DNA of 34,930 bases, taken from the NCBI GenBank assembly GCA_023151275.1, contig JAKLJI010000009.1:84287-119216 (forward strand), read 5' to 3'. This document shows, piece by piece, positions 1-7,546 of the stretch (the stretch's first letter is position 1; every line of letters begins with the position of its first letter). The DNA is from Bacteroidia bacterium (GTDB lineage Bacteria > Bacteroidota > Bacteroidia > UKL13-3). The position numbers and the translations under genes are program-made. The notes under the pieces were generated by a model. It was not told the DNA's origin. It saw nothing but the letters and a program-made list of their open reading frames with translations, and did not search any database.

Positions 1-379
1 TACTTCGAATATTCTTATCCGAACGCTCGCCTGTAATCACCACCTCACGCCCTTTTAAACCTACCGGACTCAGGGAAATGTTAAGTCGAATTTCTTTACC
101 GGGTTTAAACTTTATTGTTTTTGAATCATAGCCCAAGTAAGAAATATGGAGTTCGTTTTCATTCTCATTCAGATTCAAAGAAAAAAAACCATACGAATTG
201 GTAACCGCTCCCCGATTGGAATTGGCAATACGCACGGCTGCTCCAATCAAGGTTTCTCCGGTTGTTGAATCTTTAACATAACCGGAAACAGAATAGCGAG
301 TTTGAGATTGGGCAGAATTTGGAAGAAACGAAAGAAAAATCCAGACAATCAAATAAATAAGGGAATCGCGTTGTTTCAT
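1..379 (-). CDS. TonB-dependent receptor, N-terminal fragment (runs off window)
   Basis: This is the start of a minus-strand gene whose 3' part lies outside the window. Reading from the ATG at 379 gives a hydrophobic signal peptide ending near AQSQT. A CarboxypepD_reg-like beta-sandwich follows, with the typical pattern GYVKDSTTGETLIGAAV, then TNSYGFFSL, then ISYLGYDSK. The last visible residues (LKGREVVITGERSD) are the linker that leads into a TonB plug domain in SusC/FecA-like receptors. Such proteins sit in the outer membrane and import siderophores, glycans or peptides. Only about 126 residues are visible, so the substrate is unknown and a non-receptor protein with the same N-terminal domain is possible. 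Confidence 0.8.
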   Translation of the reverse strand, partial: MKQRDSLIYLIVWIFLSFLPNSAQSQTRYSVSGYVKDSTTGETLIGAAVRIANSNRGAVTNSYGFFSLNLNENENELHISYLGYDSKTIKFKPGKEIRLNISLSPVGLKGREVVITGERSDKNIRS

Positions 380-610
380 TGAACTACAAAACAAAGAAAA
401 GTATAAATAGATTTACAATTTTTAGGTTATACGGTACCCAACGAGGTGTGGAGACTACTTGAAGGAAGGAGACTGTGATGGGTTTGTTGTTTGGGCCCCA
501 TCGGGAGGATTAACCTGAATTGATAGTCAGGATTCAGATGAAAAACTATTCAGAATCAACTTCATTCTAAATAAAATCCATTCGAGCAGATTTTTGAACA
601 AACCCACATA

Positions 611-1342
611 TCAATTCTTAAACAACCAGATGATTCCGATATTGGCATTTCCCAAGCCAACCGCAGGTCTTAAACTTGAAGAAATATCATAGCGAATAGA
701 ACGGTTAATTACTTCTTTACCGTTTTCCGAATTTGAATATTGTCCATAAGATAGGCCAACATGAATCATCCGGAATCCAAGTGTACAAAGTAAAAGCTCA
801 GAGGCACGAACCTGCAATCCGGCAAAAAAAGAACCGGTTACTTGCACATTAAATCGATCTGGATTATTGTACTTAAATTCAGAATTATTAATTAGAGAAT
901 AATTATAACTTGAATTTAAACCAAATCCGGCACTGGTGTATAGCCTGTAGAAATATCCAATTTTCTTATAAAGCGGCTTATACCAAGAGGTGGCATTATA
1001 CAAATGAAAGGAATGACTCGAATAACGGGTATTGGATTCGGCTTGAACGTTTTGATTTAGGGAATCAAAATCTTGATTCAAATAATCGGATTTAGAAAGA
1101 ATATAGGATAAGCCAAAAGACCTTGCTTTGGTAGGACTAAGAAATTTACCTACCCCAAAATTAACAAAACCATTTACATTCAGATTTTTAGAAAAAGTTC
1201 CAAAAGTTTGAGTTACCGGAGACTCGGCCAACGACCTTTGGTAATTGAGGTAGCCATTGCTTTCTATGAATCGGTAAGCATCCAAGCTTTGTGCTAAAAC
1301 AGAAAATGGCATGAGTATGAATAAGAAAAACAACTTTTTCAT
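611..1342 (-). CDS. secreted beta-rich protein, probable small outer-membrane barrel
   Basis: A 243-residue protein of unknown function. It starts with a clear signal peptide (Lys-Lys, hydrophobic core, VLAQ cleavage site). The rest is rich in aromatic and polar residues in alternating patterns, with repeated Gly-Phe/Tyr pairs (VNFGVGKFL, FGLSYILS, LGFRMIHVGLSYGQ), and it ends in a short hydrophobic strand finishing in Phe-Lys-Asn. That composition suits a small outer-membrane beta-barrel. Its ATG overlaps the stop of the upstream gene by four bases (ATGA), so the two are probably translated together. No catalytic motif is visible; the barrel call is inference. Confidence 0.7.
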   Translation of the reverse strand: MKKLFFLFILMPFSVLAQSLDAYRFIESNGYLNYQRSLAESPVTQTFGTFSKNLNVNGFVNFGVGKFLSPTKARSFGLSYILSKSDYLNQDFDSLNQNVQAESNTRYSSHSFHLYNATSWYKPLYKKIGYFYRLYTSAGFGLNSSYNYSLINNSEFKYNNPDRFNVQVTGSFFAGLQVRASELLLCTLGFRMIHVGLSYGQYSNSENGKEVINRSIRYDISSSLRPAVGLGNANIGIIWLFKN

Positions 1343-1989
1343 TTTCTGATTAGGTAAAAGGCTGATAATACAAATGCTCCAGGCTGAATATTACCGGGTG
1401 AGTAAATAACAAAACTGGTATTTTGTTCATGTTGGGAATTGCCAAAACCGGCACTTTCCTCCAAAGAACCGGTCCATGCATGGCGGAAAGCTATTAGGTT
1501 GTACTTTAATTCAAACCCAATTTTTGGAACCGGCATCCACCAAATGCCCATTCCTGCATAGGAAGAAAGCTCGTGCTCACTTATTCTGCTGCTAAATCCG
1601 GAAAAATCGATTTGGGTTACCCGGTACAAATAGCCCGGCCTGATATCGAAACTGTAACCAAATCCTTTACCTAAATCAAAATAACGCCCCAAAGGCATAT
1701 TAAAACCAATGGAATTTGCACTAGACTTAGAACTGGAAGAACTTTCATTCAATGAGCCCGCATAACTTAAATTCAGTCCCATAAGAGTTCCCTTTTTAAA
1801 CAAGCTTGAACCAACAGAAAATTCAAAGGTTTGTTGTGAAATTTGGGAAGTTGCCGTTTCTCCCTTAAAATTTCGAATAAGGGTTGAGTTTTGAGTTCCC
1901 AATGAAAAATTAAGGGAAACTCCATTTGGGATCTGGGCAAAAGTGGTATTTACCAGGCCAAGGACAATAAGCAGGATAAAAAAGCGCAT
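1339..1989 (-). CDS. secreted beta-rich protein, probable outer-membrane barrel
   Basis: A 216-residue protein when started at the ATG at 1989. This start is preferred because a good signal peptide follows at once (MRFFILLIVLGLVNTTFAQ), whereas the longer reading from 2061 adds 24 residues without signal character. The mature part is Ser/Gly/Tyr-rich with alternating strands (LNFSLGTQNST, GFGYSFDIRPGYLYRV, GFELKYNLIAFRHAW) and ends in GAFVLSAFYLIRK, like an outer-membrane barrel terminus. It overlaps the next minus-strand gene by ATGA and resembles it in architecture (similar length, signal peptide, barrel-like strands), so they form a two-gene unit. The function is not recognised. Confidence 0.7.
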   Translation of the reverse strand: MRFFILLIVLGLVNTTFAQIPNGVSLNFSLGTQNSTLIRNFKGETATSQISQQTFEFSVGSSLFKKGTLMGLNLSYAGSLNESSSSSKSSANSIGFNMPLGRYFDLGKGFGYSFDIRPGYLYRVTQIDFSGFSSRISEHELSSYAGMGIWWMPVPKIGFELKYNLIAFRHAWTGSLEESAGFGNSQHEQNTSFVIYSPGNIQPGAFVLSAFYLIRK

Positions 1990-2048
1990 ATAGGCAATAT
2001 AAGAAAATGAGCTAAATTTGAAACCACAAACTGACCATAATCGGTTTA

Positions 2049-2079
2049 TTGCTTGATACAAGTCATTTTTTTAGGTTTG
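2049..2079 (+). promoter_or_regulatory. Bacteroidetes-type promoter for the oxygenase gene
   Basis: TTG at 2049-2051, a 20-base spacer, then TAGGTTTG at 2072-2079, a full match to the Bacteroidetes -7 consensus TAnnTTTG. It lies 34 bases before the ATG at 2114 and supports that start over the upstream TTG at 2093. Confidence 0.55.
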
Positions 2080-2113
2080 AATCCAAAGCAATTTGCCACC
2101 AAACATTGAACCC

Positions 2114-2884
2114 ATGATACGTTTTGATTACCTGGAAGCCAACAAAGAAAAATTTCGCGAACAGTTTCTAACTGCAAAACCATTTCCGCATATCGGAATT
2201 GATGGAATTTGTGATGAAGCAAAATTGATAGAACTGTACAGAAACATTCCCAACATTGAAACGCCTTCTGCTGATTACGTTTTTGCTAAGGAGAAATACG
2301 AAAAGAGTAAGTTTTGGGAACTCGGTGGAGTATTCAAGGAATTGTACGATGATCTAACCAATCCAAAATTTGGTGAATTGATTTCTTACATTACCAATGA
2401 AGAAATTTTCATCGACCAAACCTTCTACGGCGGGGGAATTCACCAAGGTAGAAAAGGAAGTTTTCTGGATATGCATGCCGACTTTAACTACCATCCCTTG
2501 CACGAAGATTGGTACCGCAACCTGAATTTGTTGCTCTACATGAACAAAGAATGGAAAAAGGAATATGGTGGTGAACTTCGCCTGGAAGATGGTAGAACAG
2601 GAGAAAAAACTGAAGTTGACGTTCCATTCAACCGATTAGCCATTATGCATTGCAGAAGCTACACCCTGCATGGATACGACCCCATTAATTTTCCGGAAGG
2701 AACCTACAGAACAAGTATTGCAGCTTATGCTTACACCCTGCATAACCAGCACATGGAAGCACCCAGAACAACAGTTTGGCATGTTCAAAAAGACAATCCG
2801 CTAAAATATGCCTTATCAAAAATTTGGGTTCCTGCGGTGAAAATCAAGAGTTTATTCTCAAAATCAAAAACTGCTGATCATTAA
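2114..2884 (+). CDS. 2OG-Fe(II) oxygenase family protein
   Basis: A 256-residue protein when started at the ATG at 2114; the reading from TTG 2093 would put the start only 14 bases after the promoter -7 box. It carries the iron-binding facial triad of the 2-oxoglutarate dioxygenase (prolyl-4-hydroxylase-like) fold: His-x-Asp in DMHADFNYHP, a distal His in YTLHGYDP, and the Arg for 2-oxoglutarate in TYRTSIAAYAY. The core strand NLLLYMNKEWKKEYGGELRL is the usual family signature. Such enzymes hydroxylate proteins or small molecules in the cytoplasm. No neighbour indicates the substrate. It is a single-gene unit between a divergent pair and a tRNA. Confidence 0.85.
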   Translation: MIRFDYLEANKEKFREQFLTAKPFPHIGIDGICDEAKLIELYRNIPNIETPSADYVFAKEKYEKSKFWELGGVFKELYDDLTNPKFGELISYITNEEIFIDQTFYGGGIHQGRKGSFLDMHADFNYHPLHEDWYRNLNLLLYMNKEWKKEYGGELRLEDGRTGEKTEVDVPFNRLAIMHCRSYTLHGYDPINFPEGTYRTSIAAYAYTLHNQHMEAPRTTVWHVQKDNPLKYALSKIWVPAVKIKSLFSKSKTADH

Positions 2885-2885
2885 A

Positions 2886-2916
2886 TTTGGATTTCCCAAG
2901 ATTAAATCTATTTTTG
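2886..2916 (+). promoter_or_regulatory. promoter of tRNA-Leu
   Basis: TTTG at 2886-2889, a 19-base spacer and TATTTTTG at 2909-2916, matching the Bacteroidetes consensus (TTTG, about 19-20 bases, TAnnTTTG). The tRNA begins 28 bases downstream. Confidence 0.65.
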
Positions 2917-2943
2917 CAGTCCCGTTTCCAACACGGAAACCAT

Positions 2944-3028
2944 GCCCGGATGGCGGAATTGGTAGACGCGCTGGTCTCAAACACCAGTGAGCTCAACCCT
3001 CGTGCCGGTTCGACCCCGGCTCCGGGTA
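2944..3028 (+). tRNA. tRNA-Leu (anticodon CAA)
   Basis: An 85-nt class II tRNA. The acceptor arms GCCCGGA and TCCGGGT pair with one G-U at the end and are followed by discriminator A. The D-arm holds the GG of GGTAGAC. The anticodon stem CTGGT/ACCAG encloses loop CTCAAAC, giving CAA (reads UUG, Leu). A long variable arm follows, then the T-arm CCGG-TTCGACC-CCGG. CCA is not encoded. It has its own promoter upstream and terminator directly downstream. Confidence 0.96.
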
Positions 3029-3030
3029 CA

Positions 3031-3061
3031 AAAAGTCAGCAGCAATGCTGACTTTTTTTTT
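3031..3061 (+). terminator. rho-independent terminator after tRNA-Leu
   Basis: Perfect stem AAAAGTCAGCA / TGCTGACTTTT with loop GCAA, followed by a run of T up to 3061. It begins three bases after the tRNA. Confidence 0.9.
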
Positions 3062-3069
3062 GCCCCTAA

Positions 3070-3385
3070 ATTTAGCTATGGCCATGGCTATTGGCGATGG
3101 CTAGGAATTTGTGAACGATTTGGAGCGATTTTACTATGGCGATGGCTTTTAGGTATAGCTGGTAATTCCGTTAAGGATTTGAAGAAGTTTACTAAGAGCC
3201 GCTGCTTCTCGGATTACAATCCGTTTTGATAAAACCCCACCATAGCCTCAGACTCCCGCTTGGATATCCATTTCCATAAATCCAAGCCATAGCTATAGCT
3301 AATAGCCATAGCCGCGACTTCTCCAAATAATATCCATTTCCATAAAACCCCGCCATAGCTATAGCCAATAGCCATAGCCAATTTT
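3070..3385. repeat. GCTATGGC-rich repeat patch with a 50-bp direct repeat
   Basis: The gap between the tRNA terminator and the fasciclin gene holds no credible gene. Two 50-bp direct repeats lie at 3264-3313 and 3330-3379; they differ at only 4 positions and are separated by 16 bases. Each is made of smaller words (CCATAGCTATAGC, AATAGCCATAGCC). Before them, at about 3074-3105 and 3132-3162, lie degenerate copies in the opposite orientation (GCTATGGCCATGGC, CTATGGCGATGGC). RNA from either strand could fold into long hairpins. Open frames here (3192-3434) merely translate the repeat and are not taken as genes. Confidence 0.75.
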
Positions 3386-3540
3386 GCATAACAGGATAGC
3401 TTTCCCATTGTTCATCCGCAAAAAATTTTGACACAATTTCAGCTTACACTGTAAGAAATTTGTCACGACAAGAGTTTTTCATGAACCATTCAGGCAACTC
3501 ATGCCTTTGCACTAAGTCTATCAATCAAATTTTAAAACAC

Positions 3541-4473
3541 ATGAAAAAACAACTGTTCAAAGCCATGATTCTTGTGGCGGGTTTTAGCGCCATTTTCTCA
3601 ACCTCATGCAAAAAAGATGAGGAAACATCAACCCCTTCAACTCCAACTGCAAAAAGCATCTACCAGATTGCCAAAGATGATGCTCGCTTCAGCACACTTG
3701 CAGCCGCAATTGAAAAAGCTGGCCTTCAAACTACATTGAGCGGCACCGGAACATTTACCGTATTTGCTCCAACTAATGATGCCTTCTCCAAATTAGGACT
3801 TACAGCTGCTGCCATCAATGCGATAACAGACCCAGCTGATATCGAAGAACTGAAAAATGTGGTTCTGTACCATGCCTTAGGAACAAAGGTGCTATCCACC
3901 CAACTCAGCAATGGTTATGTACCTTCACTCTTCACAGTAAGTGGAAATGGTGTTTCCATTCAAATTGGAACCAACCCCGTAAAAATTAACAACAGCATCA
4001 ATGTAAGTACAGCAGATGTTTCTGCCAGCAATGGCGTGATTCACATTGTAGATAATGTACTTATTCCACCAACCATTACCGATATCGCAATAAACAATCC
4101 AAACTTTAGCACCTTGGTTGGAGCCCTGGTAAAAGCCGAATTGGATGGTACTTTTGAAGGCGAAGGCACGTTTACTGTATTCGCTCCAATTAACCAGGCA
4201 TTTACCGACATTTCATTCGATTTGAATGCCACAGATAAAGCGGCATTAACACCAATCCTTACTGCACATGCATTAAGCACACAGGTAAGATCAAATCAAA
4301 TTCCAAATGGAACACCAGTAAAAACACTGAATGAAGCAGTTTCACTCACATTCAATACCTCAATGGGCGTAAAATTTAGCGGTGGCAAAACAACTGATAT
4401 CTCAGTTCAAACAGCCGATATTCAGGCAACAAATGGAGTAGTTCACGTGATTAACAAAGTAATTCTTCCGTAA
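3541..4473 (+). CDS. fasciclin (FAS1) domain lipoprotein, two domains
   Basis: A 310-residue secreted lipoprotein when started at the ATG at 3541, which directly precedes a signal sequence ending in a lipobox-like FSTSC (Cys at residue 21). A Lys/Asp/Glu-rich and then Thr/Ser/Pro-rich linker follows. Two FAS1 domains come next, residues roughly 38-175 and 176-310. Each has the H1 motif (GTFTVFAPTNDAFSKL; GTFTVFAPINQAF), a YHAL/AHAL segment and an H2 motif (NGVIHIVDNVLIPP; NGVVHVINKVILP). FAS1 proteins act in adhesion or matrix binding at the cell surface. The longer reading from 3460 adds residues without signal character. Confidence 0.93.
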   Translation: MKKQLFKAMILVAGFSAIFSTSCKKDEETSTPSTPTAKSIYQIAKDDARFSTLAAAIEKAGLQTTLSGTGTFTVFAPTNDAFSKLGLTAAAINAITDPADIEELKNVVLYHALGTKVLSTQLSNGYVPSLFTVSGNGVSIQIGTNPVKINNSINVSTADVSASNGVIHIVDNVLIPPTITDIAINNPNFSTLVGALVKAELDGTFEGEGTFTVFAPINQAFTDISFDLNATDKAALTPILTAHALSTQVRSNQIPNGTPVKTLNEAVSLTFNTSMGVKFSGGKTTDISVQTADIQATNGVVHVINKVILP

Positions 4474-4501
4474 GACCTGAATTTCCTTGTTTCCAATGAT
4501 T

Positions 4502-4536
4502 GAGGTCTGCTTATTTAGCAGGCCTCTTTCATTTTT
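4502..4536 (+). terminator. terminator of the fasciclin gene
   Basis: Stem GAGGTCTGC (4502-4510) / GCAGGCCTC (4518-4526), loop TTATTTA, one G-T pair, followed by TTTCATTTTTT. It sits between convergent genes and its T-rich side fits the plus-strand gene. Confidence 0.8.
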
Positions 4537-5245
4537 TGACAGCTTCTATACTATCCAACCACTGGTTAAAGTGTTGAATTTCCAAAGCTGTTATCGTATG
4601 ACCTGCATTGAATTCATAGTAATTAACCAGTGCACCATGCTCCTGCAACCAACGTTTTGCATCTTTTGCATAATCAATTGGCAGAACATTATCCTGATTT
4701 CCGTGGGCAATAAAAATAGGAAATTTCTGAAGGGCTTTGCTTGTAACACCAACACGAATTTCTTCCTGTAATCGCCCACTAAAAATGCCGATACCACGAA
4801 ACATTTCAGGCTTTTGAATGCCGCAATTGTAACTCAATATACCTCCCTGACTAAAACCCGCAAGTACAACATGATTGCCTTTTAACTTATAAACTTCGCG
4901 CAATTCTTCAATCAGCTTAAACAGTAGGTTACGACTTCGTTGCTCTTGTTGAATATTGAATACCGGTTTTCCTGTTGAAAAATCAACTTCATACCAGGCA
5001 TATTGTTCATCTCCCAATTGAATGGGAGCACGCGCAGAAACTACAATAAAAGCTTCGGGCAATTGGTTCGACAAGGTAAACAAATCCTGCTCATTGCTTC
5101 TCAATCCATGCAGGAGAATAACCACGGGTGTTTGTGCATGAATTAGCTTGGGCTCCTTTACCAAACAGGTTAAGGTTTTAATCTCTTTTCTATCCGATTG
5201 TCCAAGCATGTTAATCAGCATAAGAATCCAAAATGTATTAAGCAT
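4529..5245 (-). CDS. alpha/beta hydrolase, phospholipase/carboxylesterase (Abhydrolase_2) type
   Basis: A 238-residue serine hydrolase. It shows the oxyanion-hole segment LLHGLRSNEQDL, the nucleophile elbow GFSQGG, an acid Asp in AHGNQDNVLP and the catalytic His in NAGHTI, in the order and spacing of the small carboxylesterase/lysophospholipase family (YpfH and acyl-protein-thioesterase relatives). About 15 N-terminal residues are hydrophobic and could be a short signal or an over-long start. The ATG overlaps the stop of the upstream dioxygenase gene by 8 bases, so the two are co-transcribed. The ester substrate is unknown; linkage to a ring-cleaving dioxygenase hints at aromatic or quinone-type metabolites, which is inference. 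Confidence 0.88.
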   Translation of the reverse strand: MLNTFWILMLINMLGQSDRKEIKTLTCLVKEPKLIHAQTPVVILLHGLRSNEQDLFTLSNQLPEAFIVVSARAPIQLGDEQYAWYEVDFSTGKPVFNIQQEQRSRNLLFKLIEELREVYKLKGNHVVLAGFSQGGILSYNCGIQKPEMFRGIGIFSGRLQEEIRVGVTSKALQKFPIFIAHGNQDNVLPIDYAKDAKRWLQEHGALVNYYEFNAGHTITALEIQHFNQWLDSIEAVKK

Positions 5246-6125
5246 GGAGTGAAACGGAAGTCATAGTAAGCGAACCTGCAACAGCTTTATCGTTGAACAA
5301 GGCCACTTTATCTGCCTTATCCTTCAAACCCAATACATACATCAAGGGAAAATAATGTTCGGGAGTTGGAATGGCCAACTGAAAAGGTCTACCTTGTTTA
5401 GCATACGAAATCAGTTCTTCGTGATTGCCCTCAAGAATCCATTTTCGCATTTTGGATGAGGCTTCCAATGTCCAATCAAATGCATAATTATCGGTGTTCA
5501 TATGTTCCCAACTAATCATACGAAGGTTGTGAACCATATTGCCACTGCCGATAATCAAAACACCTTTATTGCGAAGCGAAGACAATTCTTTGGCCAATGC
5601 ATAATGGTACCTTGCATCTTTGGTATAATCAATGCTCATTTGAATCATTGGCACATCAGCTTTAGGATACAGGTGCTTAACAACCGACCAGGCGCCATGG
5701 TCAAATCCCCATTGCTGATCAATCCCAACCGATGTAGATTTGACTATTTCCTGGGTCATTTTGGCAAGTTCAGGACTTCCACTTGCAGGATATTGAACTT
5801 CAAACAAAGCTTTTGGAAATCCGCCGAAATCATGAATAGTTGGAGGACTCTGCAAACCGGTAACGTAAGTACCTCGCGTTTCCCAATGTGCACTTATGCA
5901 CAAGATAGCCTGTGGCTTAGGAATTTGCTTTGCTACATTTCTAAATCCGGTTACAAATTCATTTTCTTCAATGGCATTCATCGGACTGCCATGGCCCAAA
6001 AATAATACAGGCATGCGCTGGCTTGGTCCAAATGCCTTACCCATATTTTCCAATTCTTTTAATGTCATAGCACTTGTTGTTAGTGGCAATAAAGCCATGG
6101 ATTTAATAAATTGTTTTCGGTCCAT
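5238..6125 (-). CDS. ygiD: extradiol ring-cleavage dioxygenase, 4,5-DOPA dioxygenase type
   Basis: A 295-residue member of the LigB/DODA family. Putative metal ligands appear in FLGHGSP (His45), CISAHWE (His80), WGFDHGAW, and the C-terminal motif PTPEHYFPL that is diagnostic for YgiD/DODA. The family opens catechol rings (4,5-DOPA in plants and E. coli) with a non-haem metal. Compared with E. coli YgiD it has an N-terminal extension of about 35 residues resembling a signal peptide (RKQFIKSMALLPLTTSA), so it may be exported; the twin-arginine motif is not met (one Arg, one Lys). An AraC-type regulator lies upstream on the same strand and the hydrolase overlaps downstream, suggesting a three-gene inducible unit. 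Confidence 0.9.
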   Translation of the reverse strand: MDRKQFIKSMALLPLTTSAMTLKELENMGKAFGPSQRMPVLFLGHGSPMNAIEENEFVTGFRNVAKQIPKPQAILCISAHWETRGTYVTGLQSPPTIHDFGGFPKALFEVQYPASGSPELAKMTQEIVKSTSVGIDQQWGFDHGAWSVVKHLYPKADVPMIQMSIDYTKDARYHYALAKELSSLRNKGVLIIGSGNMVHNLRMISWEHMNTDNYAFDWTLEASSKMRKWILEGNHEELISYAKQGRPFQLAIPTPEHYFPLMYVLGLKDKADKVALFNDKAVAGSLTMTSVSLHA

Positions 6126-6206
6126 AGATGAAGGTCTTTTGGATAGGTCAAAGTTCCGACTTTAAGCTTGAGCTCAATCATACAAAACGGAAAAAAAACT
6201 GGAATT

Positions 6207-7040
6207 TCAGGAAAGCTGCTTACGCATTTCTTTTCTATACTCCAATGGCTTCTGCCCTTTCTTGCGTTTAAAAACTTTTGAAAAATAAGCGGGTTCAGAA
6301 TACCCAAGCTCACAAGCAATTTCGGCAATGCTTAATTCCGTGTTCAACAACAAATTGTCCGCCTCCATCAACTTACGATTCTCAATTAACTCACCCGCAC
6401 TTTGTTGCATCAATTGCCTGCAGATAATATTCAGGTTGCGGCTACTCATAAACAATTGTGAGGCATAATCTTCAACCCCTAAAGGCCTTTTATACCCCTC
6501 TTCAAGCAGGCGTAAAAACTGACCAAAACTTTGATTGTGACCGGTCAATTCAGTTTTCAATTCAGGGTAAACCAATTTGCGCTCACGTTCAATAAAATCA
6601 AAAATCGTTTGTAACAAACTCCTGCAAATGGCTAAATCCACTTGCTCAGCGCTAAGTTCCTCTGCTAAGACTTCAACAAGGACTTTTAATTTTCCAACCT
6701 TAGCTTGGCTTTTCCAAACCAGGTTCGCATAGCCATGGTAGGAAGTATAAAGCCTGAACAAGGACTCTGACAGGAGCTCTGATTTGAATCTGATTACATA
6801 CAACAAACAATCTTCCGACCCTAGAAGCGGCTCAATCCGATGTATTTTTTTCTTACTCACAAACACCACAAATGGTGCTTGCAACTGCTGAATTTCTGAA
6901 TCAATAAAATGGTTGATACTCCCTGAAAAACCCAAAATAAGTTCTTCATAATCCGAATGCCAATGCGGCGGATTAGCAGAACTTCGAATACGCTCAGCGT
7001 CTTCTTGGTTTACTCGGAATAGGTTTATCATTTGGTCCAT
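6207..7040 (-). CDS. AraC-family transcriptional regulator
   Basis: A 277-residue regulator with an N-terminal cupin-like sensor (PPHWHSDYEELILGFSGS, roughly residues 20-95), a helical linker and a C-terminal double helix-turn-helix (about residues 175-277). The second HTH carries the AraC signature IAEIACELGYSEPAYFSKVFKRKKGQKPLEYRK. Two adjacent ATG codons (7040 and 7031) could start it. It lies 81 bases upstream of the dioxygenase gene in the same orientation and probably controls it and the hydrolase; the ligand is unknown. A hairpin terminator at 7047-7073 insulates it from the truncated gene upstream. Confidence 0.92.
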   Translation of the reverse strand: MDQMINLFRVNQEDAERIRSSANPPHWHSDYEELILGFSGSINHFIDSEIQQLQAPFVVFVSKKKIHRIEPLLGSEDCLLYVIRFKSELLSESLFRLYTSYHGYANLVWKSQAKVGKLKVLVEVLAEELSAEQVDLAICRSLLQTIFDFIERERKLVYPELKTELTGHNQSFGQFLRLLEEGYKRPLGVEDYASQLFMSSRNLNIICRQLMQQSAGELIENRKLMEADNLLLNTELSIAEIACELGYSEPAYFSKVFKRKKGQKPLEYRKEMRKQLS

Positions 7041-7046
7041 AAACGG

Positions 7047-7073
7047 AAAACCCCGACAAATTGCCGAGGTTTT
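7047..7073 (-). terminator. terminator of the interrupted OmpA-like gene
   Basis: Stem AAAACCCCGAC / GCCGAGGTTTT with loop AAATT. Read on the minus strand it follows the OmpA-like stop by about 30 bases and ends in TTTT. It may act in both directions. Confidence 0.6.
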
Positions 7074-7104
7074 TCCAAATTAGCAACTACTTCATGAAAA
7101 AGCC

Positions 7105-7449
7105 TTAATTCACTGAAAGTTCTACCCTCCTTCCAAGTGAAGCTTGTTCACCGGTTGCATCTTGTATGGGACCTTGTACGACCAAACTTATTTCAGCCGC
7201 AAAACCCAATTCCCTTAAATAACGAAGGACTGCCTTTGCTCTTTTCTTTGCTAATTCCTTATTGTAAATCAGTTCACCGTAGGCATCTGTGTAGGCGTAT
7301 ATTTTGATTTGCTGAGCCTTAACATCACCTAGCCATTTTCGGATTAACCATTTGTCTTGGTTGTCTAAGGTGAACGATTTTGACTCGAAGAATAAAATAC
7401 CACATGCCGCAGTTGATTGAATCTCAGGTTTAGAATCAAGCTCAGTATT
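7105..7449 (-). pseudogene. C-terminal remnant of an OmpA-family (peptidoglycan-binding) protein
   Basis: Reading the minus strand from the insertion-sequence edge to the TAA at 7105 gives 114 residues without a start codon. They match an OmpA-like peptidoglycan-binding domain: ACGILFFESKSFTL, then a YAYTDAYG strand, the helix YNKELAKKRAKAVLRYL and the terminal GRRVEL that closes this fold. In intact proteins this domain tethers outer-membrane proteins to the cell wall. The 5' part is missing: the frame meets a TAG at the junction with the IS end at about 7450. There is no ATG in the fragment, so it is taken as dead. Confidence 0.82.
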
Positions 7450-7546
7450 CTACTCCCAATTCTTTAGACCAAAAATATTATTGTTATAGTTGAATTTTCT
7501 TTTTTGGTTCTTTTTTCTTTTGGTATCAACAGAACATGTGGATAAA

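Noticed and set aside
3264-3379. Possible CRISPR
   Set aside because: Only two units with a 16-base gap, internal sub-repeats, inverted relatives and no cas genes.
3192-3434. Open frames over the GCTATGGC repeat patch
   Set aside because: The products are translations of the repeat words (AIAMAGFYGNGY-like) in two overlapping frames, without signal or family.
5238-6125. Twin-arginine signal on the dioxygenase
   Set aside because: The N-terminus has RKQFIK, not the RR pair, so only a generic signal-like segment is claimed.
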